The notes under the pieces were generated by a model. The model did not search any database and was not told the origin of the DNA. It saw nothing but the letters and a program-made list of their open reading frames with translations. Shown piece by piece: positions 1-5,933 of a DNA stretch of 8,692 nucleotides; within the stretch, counting starts at the first letter, position 1, and each line of letters starts with the position of its first letter. The position numbers were made by a program, and so were the translations under genes. Source of the DNA: JAGVPT01 sp035500675 (lineage in GTDB: Bacteria; Bacteroidota; Ignavibacteria; UBA10030; UBA8401); assembly GCA_035500675.1 (NCBI GenBank), contig DATJXA010000019.1, positions 1-8,692 of the forward strand, written 5' to 3'.

Positions 1-519
1 GACGTCGACAAAGCTTCCGTCTGACTTACGAGAGATCAGTATACCTACAGGGCTAATTTTGAATGCGGCTGCGAAGCGATTCTCGCTCATACGTATTTCA
101 AACTCAGCCTTTTTGAGGTCGGTTATATCTTGTATTACACCGAACATTCGGATGGGCTTACCGGATTTATCGTATTCGATCCCATCCCGCACATGAATAA
201 AACGAACAATTCCATCCGGACGGATGATGCGGTATTCCATATCGTACTGCTTGTGTCCTTTGAACGCATCGGCCAGTGCTTGTCGACGGAGCGCTCTATC
301 TTCAGGATGGATAATTGCTTCCAATTCTGCCTGTGAAATGACTGGAGGATTTGGATGCGCACCAAAGATAACGCATGTTTCTTCGGACCAGGTAATGCGG
401 TCTGCGATGAGGTCGTGCTCCCAGTAACCTGCATTTGCCAGCTTTAGGGCCTCAGAAAGTTTGCCCACGTTCTCAAGCAGGATCTCTTCCCTATTTTCCC
501 ATTCCGGTTTTGATTTCAT
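1..519 (-). CDS. PAS-domain sensor/signalling protein, C-terminal part beyond window
   Basis: This open frame of 173 codons starts at ATG 519-517 and runs without a stop off the left edge. The start is supported by GGAGG at 529-525, five bases upstream. After a short charged helix (residues 5-28) comes a PAS_3-type fold: GYWEHDL at 31-37, HPEDR at 71-75, the strand motif YRIIRPDG at 97-104 and the PAC ending GVIQDITDLKKAE at 127-139. A second PAS domain appears to begin near residue 145 (ENRFAAAFKISPVGIL) and is cut by the edge. There is no signal peptide or membrane segment in the visible part, so it is probably cytoplasmic. Proteins with this build are usually sensor histidine kinases or diguanylate cyclases, but the output domain is not visible, so the output and signal are unknown. 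It lies beyond a terminator-like repeat, so it is probably not part of the arabinose operon. Confidence 0.85.
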   Translation of the reverse strand, partial: MKSKPEWENREEILLENVGKLSEALKLANAGYWEHDLIADRITWSEETCVIFGAHPNPPVISQAELEAIIHPEDRALRRQALADAFKGHKQYDMEYRIIRPDGIVRFIHVRDGIEYDKSGKPIRMFGVIQDITDLKKAEFEIRMSENRFAAAFKISPVGILISRKSDGSFVDV

Positions 520-579
520 GGTAGTCCTCCATGCCGGTACGACATGTTTGCAATCTGCCTGACGATCAACTGCCACTCG

Positions 580-605
580 ATGATAGACGTCCCTTACAAA
601 AGCAC
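580..605 (-). promoter_or_regulatory. Weak candidate promoter for the PAS gene
   Basis: Reading the minus strand, TATCAT at 585-580 matches five of six bases of a sigma-70 -10 box. The only -35 candidate is a poor one (TTG followed by non-consensus bases) about 16 bases upstream, overlapping the T-run of the terminator. It would give a leader of about 55 bases before the ATG at 519. The match is weak and could be chance. Confidence 0.18.
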
Positions 606-644
606 AAAAACCTCCATCATCAAGCATCGAATCCGGAGGTTTTT
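606..644 (-). terminator. Bidirectional Rho-independent terminator-like inverted repeat
   Basis: The arms AAAAACCTCC (606-615) and GGAGGTTTTT (635-644) are perfect 10-base inverted repeats around a 19-base loop. On either strand the GC-rich part of the stem is followed by a run of five T, so it could stop transcription in both directions. On the minus strand it lies about 170 bases after the stop of the FUSC gene and about 90 bases before the PAS start. It therefore probably ends the arabinose/FUSC transcript. No plus-strand gene is seen that would need it. The loop is longer than usual, which lowers confidence slightly. Confidence 0.7.
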
Positions 645-790
645 ATTTCTAACCGTTCCACCCCGAATCGGTTATACCATTTGCGAAAATGTAGGTTTAA
701 TAAACGGCGAAGTCAAGTGAGTGCCGAAGGCCTTATCTCCCCTTTACGGTAACTTAAGCGACTCGCCACAAGGCTGCGAATGACGATCAC

Positions 791-807
791 ATCTCATCTA
801 ATGAGAT
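791..807 (-). repeat. Small perfect hairpin after the FUSC stop codon
   Basis: ATCTCAT (791-797) and ATGAGAT (801-807) form a perfect 7-base inverted repeat with a 3-base loop. It lies seven bases after the TAA at 817-815. There is no T-run on the minus-strand 3' side, so it is not a classical intrinsic terminator. It could protect the 3' end of the mRNA or be chance. The rest of 520-814 shows no convincing gene; the only open frame there is short, on the plus strand, and resembles nothing I recognise. Confidence 0.4.
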
Positions 808-814
808 ACATAAA

Positions 815-1321
815 TTAAGAATCCGCGTTTGAAGATCTGGGTTCGGGCCACAGTATTGTAACACTGATGGCGACTGCAATTCCTAGAGAAACTTCCACGA
901 AACGATGGAACCCTATCAGCCAAGGCGTTTCACCTCGTGTTATGAGCGTGATAATTGTAAAAGTTACGCCAGCAAATCTATAAGCACTCTGATCGAGATG
1001 CAAGAGAAGGCAAATTATTCCGAGTACAAAGATCGCAACACCAAATAAGAGAAGGTGGATTTCAAAATAGCTCGCGAGCAAACCCCCGAAGGCAGCGCCC
1101 ACGATAGTGCCCGTAAAACGTTGCTTGGATACGGCCCAGGCGGCACCAAGTGTAGATTGCATGACAATGATTGCGGAGATAGGTGCCCAATATGCTTCGT
1201 GCATTTTAAACACTTCTGCAATCGCTAAGGAGCACGTAGCAGCGATAGCCGTACGAGCAGAGTGGCTCATGCTGACATTTTTCAACGTCGAAGATAGCTG
1301 CTTTAGAATATTTGTAAGCAA
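815..1321 (-). CDS. FUSC-family / aromatic acid exporter-like small membrane protein
   Basis: With the start at TTG 1321-1319 this encodes 168 residues. I chose that start because AAGGA at 1334-1330 lies eight bases upstream. The frame stays open back to TTG 1390, immediately after the HAD stop, but that position has no ribosome site at a usable distance. ATG 1270-1268 (MSHSARTA) is the only early ATG and also lacks one. The protein is strongly hydrophobic, with about six likely membrane segments near residues 24-38, 44-64, 70-86, 88-108, 115-128 and 139-158. It shows the FUSC-like pattern HSARTAIAA, EAYWAPISAIIVMQSTLG and RFTGTIVGAAFGG, then RFVEVSLGIAVA near the end. FUSC proteins are inner-membrane parts of efflux systems for aromatic acids and similar compounds. 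This single-module form has no visible periplasmic adaptor partner here, so the substrate is unknown. Its base composition is more AT-rich than araA and araB. Confidence 0.75.
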   Translation of the reverse strand: MLTNILKQLSSTLKNVSMSHSARTAIAATCSLAIAEVFKMHEAYWAPISAIIVMQSTLGAAWAVSKQRFTGTIVGAAFGGLLASYFEIHLLLFGVAIFVLGIICLLLHLDQSAYRFAGVTFTIITLITRGETPWLIGFHRFVEVSLGIAVAISVTILWPEPRSSNADS

Positions 1322-1345
1322 TATCCCTGTCCTTATTTTAAGATC

Positions 1346-1374
1346 CGTATATTGTTGTGCCTGCCACCTAACAA
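1346..1374 (-). promoter_or_regulatory. Candidate internal promoter before the FUSC gene
   Basis: On the minus strand TTGTTA (1374-1369) and TATACG (1351-1346) are separated by 17 bases, and each matches four of six bases of the sigma-70 consensus. The site falls just after the HAD stop and 24 bases before the proposed TTG start at 1321. It would let the FUSC gene be expressed apart from the arabinose operon. The match is modest and this is inference only. Confidence 0.22.
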
Positions 1375-1390
1375 AAAAGTTTGTGAACAA

Positions 1391-1978
1391 TCACCCGATG
1401 AGCCGGACATCGGTGCAATACATCCCCGCATTCCTCGCAGCCTCTATTCCTAACTCAGCATCTTCGAACACCTGACACTCGCGCGGCGAAACTTTCATGC
1501 GCTTAGCCGCCTCAAGAAAAATATCGGGAGAGGGCTTCGGCTTCAGTCGGTCATCTGCGCTGAGGATGACGGAAAAATATTCCTTGATGCCCAGCGTGTC
1601 AAGCTGAAAATCCACGTTTTTTCTCGAGCTGCCGGAAGCGACAGCCATGGGGAGAATATTCCTATAGTGCGCAGCGGTCTCAACAACGGCCGCGACCGGT
1701 CTTAATCGATCGGCATGACGGTAAAAATATTCGTCCTTTATTTCAGCAACTTGGCCTGCGTCGAGGTGAGATCTGTAATTGAGGTTGTACAGTTCGACGA
1801 TCTCTGTGTCCGGCTTTCCTTTCTTGGAAAAAAAGAAATCGTAGTCCCATTCCCCTTTCAACGATTTGATGGAATGTTCCCATGCTTCCATATGCAAGGG
1901 CATTGAATCGATGAGCGTTCCGTCGCAGTCAAAGATAAGCGCCTTGATGTGGTTGTGGACAAAAAGCGTGGAACTCAC
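1391..1978 (-). CDS. HAD-superfamily phosphatase, beta-phosphoglucomutase/YqaB-like
   Basis: This 195-residue cytoplasmic HAD hydrolase has all four core motifs. Motif I is DCDGT at 17-21 (nucleophile D17, acid/base D19), motif II is S115 in VASGSS, motif III is the lysine in KPKPSPD near 146-148, and motif IV is FEDAELGIEAA at 171-181 (E172, D173). The roughly 70 residues between motifs I and II fit a C1-type helical cap. The length and the ending AGMYCTDVRL match small YqaB-like phosphatases, so it looks complete. The start is GTG 1978-1976. It overlaps the araA stop as GTGA and is the only start between an in-frame stop at 2002-2000 and motif I. There is no Shine-Dalgarno sequence, so translation probably depends on ribosomes finishing araA. 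A role in removing phosphate from excess pentose phosphates is an inference from context; a mutase or another sugar phosphatase is possible. Confidence 0.9.
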   Translation of the reverse strand: MSSTLFVHNHIKALIFDCDGTLIDSMPLHMEAWEHSIKSLKGEWDYDFFFSKKGKPDTEIVELYNLNYRSHLDAGQVAEIKDEYFYRHADRLRPVAAVVETAAHYRNILPMAVASGSSRKNVDFQLDTLGIKEYFSVILSADDRLKPKPSPDIFLEAAKRMKVSPRECQVFEDAELGIEAARNAGMYCTDVRLIG

Positions 1979-3474
1979 GAGGAGAGCCGGTAATACAACT
2001 CATTCCACCGGAGTTCTTTCTTGAACTCGGAAAGCGTTGTCCTTTCGTCGATCGTCATCAACTCGATTCCGGCGATCTCGGCAAAATCTTCGAGGTATTC
2101 CGTCGTGACGGATTGACTGAATACGGTATGGTGCGCCCCGCCGGCGAGGATCCATGCTTCGACGCCGGTTTCAAAATCGGGCTTCGGAATCCAGAGCGCA
2201 CGGGCGACGGGCAGTTTTGGCAGCGGCTTTTCGGGAGGGATCGTTTCAACTTTATTGACGATCAACCGGAATCTGTTTCCCATATCGACGAGCGTCGCGT
2301 TGATCGCCGCTCCTGCCGGGACGTTGAACACCAGCCGCGGAGGGTCTGCCTTCCCTCCGATCGAGAGCGGATGGATTTCGAGCTTCGGCTTGTGCGAAGC
2401 GATGGACTGGCAAATTTCCAGCATATGAGCGCCGAGCACTTGTTTGCGAGACGGGTCGAGATGATAGGTGTAATCTTCCATGAAGGATGTTCCCCCGGCC
2501 AGGCCTGCCGACATCGTCTTCATCAGTCTGAGCAGCGCCGCAGTCTTCCAATCTCCTTCCGCGCCAAACCCGTATCCGTCCGACATCAACCGCTGTACCG
2601 AAAGGCCGGGGAGCTGCTCGAGACCGTGCAGGTTTTCAAACGTCGTCGTGAACGCTTTGAAATTTCCTTCGTTCAAAAATTTCCGGATGCCGAGTTCGAT
2701 GCGCGCCGCTTCATAAAGCGACTTCCGCTTCTCGCCTCCCCGCCGCAGCGAGGCGACAAGGTCATAGTCGTTGTCGTACGTCCCGAGGAGCGATTCGATT
2801 TCCGGCTCGGTTACGGTTCTCATCACGCTTACCAGATCGCCGAGTCCGTATCCGTTCACGGCAAACCCAAACCGCATTTCCGCCTCGACCTTATCTCCTT
2901 CGGTTACTGCAACGGACCGCATATTATCTCCGAAACGGGCGATCTTCATCCCCTGACTATCTGCCCATGCGACCGCAACGCGCGACCACACGCCGATTTT
3001 CTTCTGAACGGTCTCATCTTGCCAGAACCCGACGACAACTTTCCGCGGCTTTTTCATCCGCGCAGTGATGAAGCCGAACTCTCTTCCGCCGTGGGCCGTT
3101 TGGTTAAGGTTCATAAAATTCATGTCGATCTCACCCCACGGAATATCTCTCCCGAATTGGGTATGAAGGTCGAGGAGCGGCTTGTTCAGCGCCTTCAATC
3201 CTGCGATCCACATCTTCGCCGGCGAGAACGTATGCATCCAGGCAACAATGCCGACACAATTCTGCGCGTTGTTCGCCTCGCGGCAGAGGTTGAGGATTGC
3301 GTCGGGCGTCGTAAGGACCGGCTTGAAGACTACGTTCACGGGAATATGGCTGGAGCTTGAGAGCCCGGCGACGACGGCCTTGGAATCTTCATCTACTTTT
3401 CTCAACGCCTCCGGTCCGTACAGATGCTGGCTTCCGGTGACAAACCACACTTCGAAGTGCTTGAAATCGATCAT
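1975..3474 (-). CDS. araA: L-arabinose isomerase
   Basis: Converts L-arabinose to L-ribulose in the cytoplasm, the first step of the isomerase route, using a divalent metal such as Mn2+. The 499 residues compare with 500 in E. coli AraA and align almost residue for residue in the C-terminal half. The metal and catalytic residues are present: E306 (GAEGDWK), E333 (FMEDYTYH), H350 (GAHMLE) and H449 (AGGAHHTVF). Other family landmarks are VTGSQHLYG at 12-20 near the N-terminus, HGGREFGFI at 128-136 and LRWNELYY at 488-495. The start ATG 3474-3472 overlaps the araD stop as ATGA. AAGGA at 3486-3482 supplies a ribosome site seven bases upstream, inside the end of araD. The downstream HAD gene overlaps it by four bases in the same way. 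The assignment is secure. Confidence 0.98.
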   Translation of the reverse strand: MIDFKHFEVWFVTGSQHLYGPEALRKVDEDSKAVVAGLSSSSHIPVNVVFKPVLTTPDAILNLCREANNAQNCVGIVAWMHTFSPAKMWIAGLKALNKPLLDLHTQFGRDIPWGEIDMNFMNLNQTAHGGREFGFITARMKKPRKVVVGFWQDETVQKKIGVWSRVAVAWADSQGMKIARFGDNMRSVAVTEGDKVEAEMRFGFAVNGYGLGDLVSVMRTVTEPEIESLLGTYDNDYDLVASLRRGGEKRKSLYEAARIELGIRKFLNEGNFKAFTTTFENLHGLEQLPGLSVQRLMSDGYGFGAEGDWKTAALLRLMKTMSAGLAGGTSFMEDYTYHLDPSRKQVLGAHMLEICQSIASHKPKLEIHPLSIGGKADPPRLVFNVPAGAAINATLVDMGNRFRLIVNKVETIPPEKPLPKLPVARALWIPKPDFETGVEAWILAGGAHHTVFSQSVTTEYLEDFAEIAGIELMTIDERTTLSEFKKELRWNELYYRLSS

Positions 3475-4214
3475 GATTTTTTCCTTGTGCGATGTTGAGC
3501 GCGCCGCGTTTTAGACTCGCCGCCCGCTCGTTGGCCGTAATACGCTCCGGGCCCGTGCTTTCGGAGGTGATGTTTGAGCAACACATACTCCGGAAGAGGT
3601 GTGATATCGGGGTTGATGACGTTCGAGCGCATGGCCATGGAGGCGACCCGTTCAAGAATGAGACTATTCTTCACTGCGTCCCGCGCGTCCTTCCCCCATG
3701 TGAACGGCGCGTGTCCCGCAATGAGCACAGCCGGAACGGCTTCGTAGTCCATCGTGCGAAAGTGCTCGACAATCATTTTTCCCGTGTTGAGTTCGTACGC
3801 CTCTTCAACCTCTTCCTTGGTGAGAAATCGTGTGACCGGAACGGGGCCGAAAAATGCGTCGGCATGTGTCGTTCCAAAACACTTGATTTCCCTGCAGGCT
3901 TGAGCAAACGTCGTAGCATATTCGCTGTGGGTATGGGCGATGCCGCCGATGGAAGGAAAGCCTTTATAAAGTTCGAGGTGTGTCGGCGTGTCCGACGATG
4001 GACGCCCCGTTCCGTCGACGACCTTACCATTAAGGTCGACGACAATCATATCTTGCACTCGGAGTTTTTTGTACTCGACGCCGCTTGGTTTGATGACAAC
4101 GAGCCCGTCGTCGCGTGAAATGCCGCTCACATTGCCCCACGTGAGCGTCACAAGATCGTACCGGACGAGGTCCAGGTTCGCTTCCAGCACTTCCTTTTTA
4201 AGACGCTTCAGCAT
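3471..4214 (-). CDS. araD: L-ribulose-5-phosphate 4-epimerase
   Basis: Epimerises L-ribulose 5-phosphate to D-xylulose 5-phosphate, the last step of the pathway, by zinc-dependent retro-aldol chemistry. The class II aldolase/epimerase fold is clear: TWGNVSG at 25-31, KPSGV at 42-46, SSDTPTH at 73-79, zinc ligands H94 and H96 (AHTHSEYA) and H168 (IAGHAPFTWG), the D119 region (THADAF) and the C-terminal tyrosine pair Y225-Y226 (AYYGQ). The start ATG 4214-4212 shares one base with the araB stop (TAATG), with AAGGA at 4224-4220 as ribosome site. The frame extends 24 codons further upstream, but that part overlaps araB and looks non-family. The protein has 247 residues against 231 in E. coli. The E. 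coli enzyme ends at YYGQ, and here about 18 extra, mostly basic and polar residues follow. Confidence 0.97.
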   Translation of the reverse strand: MLKRLKKEVLEANLDLVRYDLVTLTWGNVSGISRDDGLVVIKPSGVEYKKLRVQDMIVVDLNGKVVDGTGRPSSDTPTHLELYKGFPSIGGIAHTHSEYATTFAQACREIKCFGTTHADAFFGPVPVTRFLTKEEVEEAYELNTGKMIVEHFRTMDYEAVPAVLIAGHAPFTWGKDARDAVKNSLILERVASMAMRSNVINPDITPLPEYVLLKHHLRKHGPGAYYGQRAGGESKTRRAQHRTRKKS

Positions 4215-5914
4215 TACTTTCCTTTCCGGACGGAATCGCGGAAGTCGAGGAGATCTTTCATCACATGATACATCTGTCCGTTCCATGCGCTTGTCCCGAA
4301 TCCGTCGTGGAGTTTCCGATAGAGCGTGTAAAGCTTTTGATAGACCTCATGGTGAGCGGCGATAGGAGAAAAGATCTTCCCCGATCCCGTCATGGCATGC
4401 TTTGCCTCCTCGACCGAATCGTACCCTCCCGCTTTCGCTCCGGCGGCGACGGCACCAAACATTGCCGCGCCCAGCGCGGGCGTCTGATCGCTCCGTGAAA
4501 TTTCCATCGGGCGTCCCGTAACGTCGGCATAAATCTGCATGAGCAGCGTACTCTTCGATGCAAGCCCGCCGCAGTTGACGACTTTTTTTATCGGAACGCC
4601 GAATTCTTCGATCCTGTCGATGATCGCCAATGCTCCGAACGCTGTGGCTTCCATCAGCGCACGATAGATCTCGTGTGCGGTCGTGTGAACTGTTTGACCG
4701 ATGAGAAGGCCTGTAAGGCGGGCATCGACGAGGATGGTCCTGTTCCCGTTGTTCCAGTCGAGGGCGAGGAGTCCGCTCTCCCCTACTTTAAGCTTTGTTG
4801 CGGCTTTCTCGATATTCCTGAACTTTTCATCCTGCGTCTTCCCGTACGACTGAGGGACGAGATTGTTGACGAACCAGAGGAAAATATCTCCCACTCCCGA
4901 TTGCCCAGCTTCAATGCCGTAATAGCCTTCCATGACGGAGCCATCGACAATGCCGCATACGCCGGGAATATCGTTGAGCTTTTCGGTGTGAGGATGGATC
5001 ATGATGTCGCAGGTACTTGTGCCGATGATTTTCACCAAAGTACCGGGCGAGATCCCCGCTCCGACGGCGCCCATGTGAGCGTCGAACGCGCCGACGGAAA
5101 CGGCGACGGAACCGGGGAGACCCAGCTTCTTTGCCCACTCACTGGAAAGACGGCCGGCAATGCGGTCCGCAGTGTATGCTTCATTATAGAGGCGCGGCCG
5201 AAGGGCGCCGAGCCCGGGCGAAAGTTCTTCGAGAAACTCTTCATCGGGCAACCCATGCCACGCTGCATTGAACATTGCCTTGTGTCCGGCGGCGCAAACG
5301 CTTCGTTTTATTTTCTTTGGAGAAAGGTCCCCGACGAGGACGGCTGTGATCCAATCGCAAATTTCCACCCAGCTGTACGCCGCGTCAAATACGTCCGGAG
5401 CTACGGCCTTGCAATGAAGGATCTTACTCCAGTACCATTCCGAGGAATAGACGCCGCCGATCTTTGCGAGGTATTGAGGACGAGACTTCGCCGCGGTCTC
5501 CGTAATGCGCGCCGCTTCTCCGTAACTGGTATGATCCTTCCACAGCCACACCATCGCGGCGGGGTTGCTCTTAAATTTTTTATCGGAGCATACCGGATTT
5601 CCATTTGCATCGACCGGCATTGGACTGGAACCGGTTGTATCGACTCCAATGCCGACAACCTCGGATAAGGAAAAATTTTTCTTCGCGGCCTTCGCTTTTT
5701 TTAAAACGCCTTTAACTGTTGCTTCAATTCCCTTGAGATAGTCGGCGGGGTTTTGGCGGGCGAGGTTTGGATCTGCGGAGTCGACGACGACCCCGTCCCG
5801 GCCCGAAGGGTACGGAAAGACGTGCGTTGCCAACTCTTTACCGTTCGCAAGGTCGACAAGAAGCGAGCGGCAGGAATTAGTGCCGAAATCGAGACCGATA
5901 GCGTATGTGCTCAT
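4214..5914 (-). CDS. araB: L-ribulokinase (FGGY family)
   Basis: Phosphorylates L-ribulose with ATP to L-ribulose 5-phosphate in the cytoplasm. The 566 residues equal the length of E. coli AraB. The first FGGY domain opens with IGLDFGTNSCRSLLVD at 6-21, followed by GIGVDTTGSSPMPVD at 88-102, WLWKDHTS at 123-130 and SSEWYWSKI at 157-165. The hinge/catalytic segment VGAFDAHMGAVGAG at 274-287 carries the expected catalytic aspartate D278. The ATP-binding domain has GTSTC at 298-302 and NCGGLASKS at 447-455. ATG 5914-5912 was chosen because the FGGY opening begins right after it. A TTG at 5962 would add 16 residues that overlap the symporter gene and do not look like the family. The ribosome site is weak, so translation may partly depend on the symporter gene 19 bases upstream. 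The 3' end overlaps araD by one base. Confidence 0.97.
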   Translation of the reverse strand: MSTYAIGLDFGTNSCRSLLVDLANGKELATHVFPYPSGRDGVVVDSADPNLARQNPADYLKGIEATVKGVLKKAKAAKKNFSLSEVVGIGVDTTGSSPMPVDANGNPVCSDKKFKSNPAAMVWLWKDHTSYGEAARITETAAKSRPQYLAKIGGVYSSEWYWSKILHCKAVAPDVFDAAYSWVEICDWITAVLVGDLSPKKIKRSVCAAGHKAMFNAAWHGLPDEEFLEELSPGLGALRPRLYNEAYTADRIAGRLSSEWAKKLGLPGSVAVSVGAFDAHMGAVGAGISPGTLVKIIGTSTCDIMIHPHTEKLNDIPGVCGIVDGSVMEGYYGIEAGQSGVGDIFLWFVNNLVPQSYGKTQDEKFRNIEKAATKLKVGESGLLALDWNNGNRTILVDARLTGLLIGQTVHTTAHEIYRALMEATAFGALAIIDRIEEFGVPIKKVVNCGGLASKSTLLMQIYADVTGRPMEISRSDQTPALGAAMFGAVAAGAKAGGYDSVEEAKHAMTGSGKIFSPIAAHHEVYQKLYTLYRKLHDGFGTSAWNGQMYHVMKDLLDFRDSVRKGK

Positions 5915-5933
5915 TGCGTTCGAACCGACTGCA

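Noticed and set aside
135..434. Minus-strand open frame of 99 codons at the left
   Set aside because: It is out of frame with the PAS-domain reading frame, which has clear PAS/PAC motifs and a strong ribosome site.
531..752. Plus-strand open frame of 73 codons in the gap between the PAS and FUSC genes
   Set aside because: It runs straight through the terminator-like inverted repeat, has no good ribosome site and a low-similarity, Arg/His/Pro-rich product.
2113..3360. Long plus-strand open frame of 415 codons opposite araA
   Set aside because: It lies wholly antisense to a secure gene, is rich in Arg, Asp and Pro and resembles no known family. It arises from GC-biased third codon positions in araA.
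3492..4118. Plus-strand open frame of 208 codons opposite araD
   Set aside because: Antisense to a well-conserved enzyme gene and without family resemblance.
4215..4286. Upstream start that would lengthen AraD by 24 residues
   Set aside because: The added part is antisense-like, Arg/Pro-rich, overlaps araB, and the ATG at 4214 has a well-placed AAGGA site.
4673..5668. Plus-strand open frame of 331 codons opposite araB
   Set aside because: Antisense shadow of a full-length ribulokinase with no recognisable domain or convincing ribosome site.
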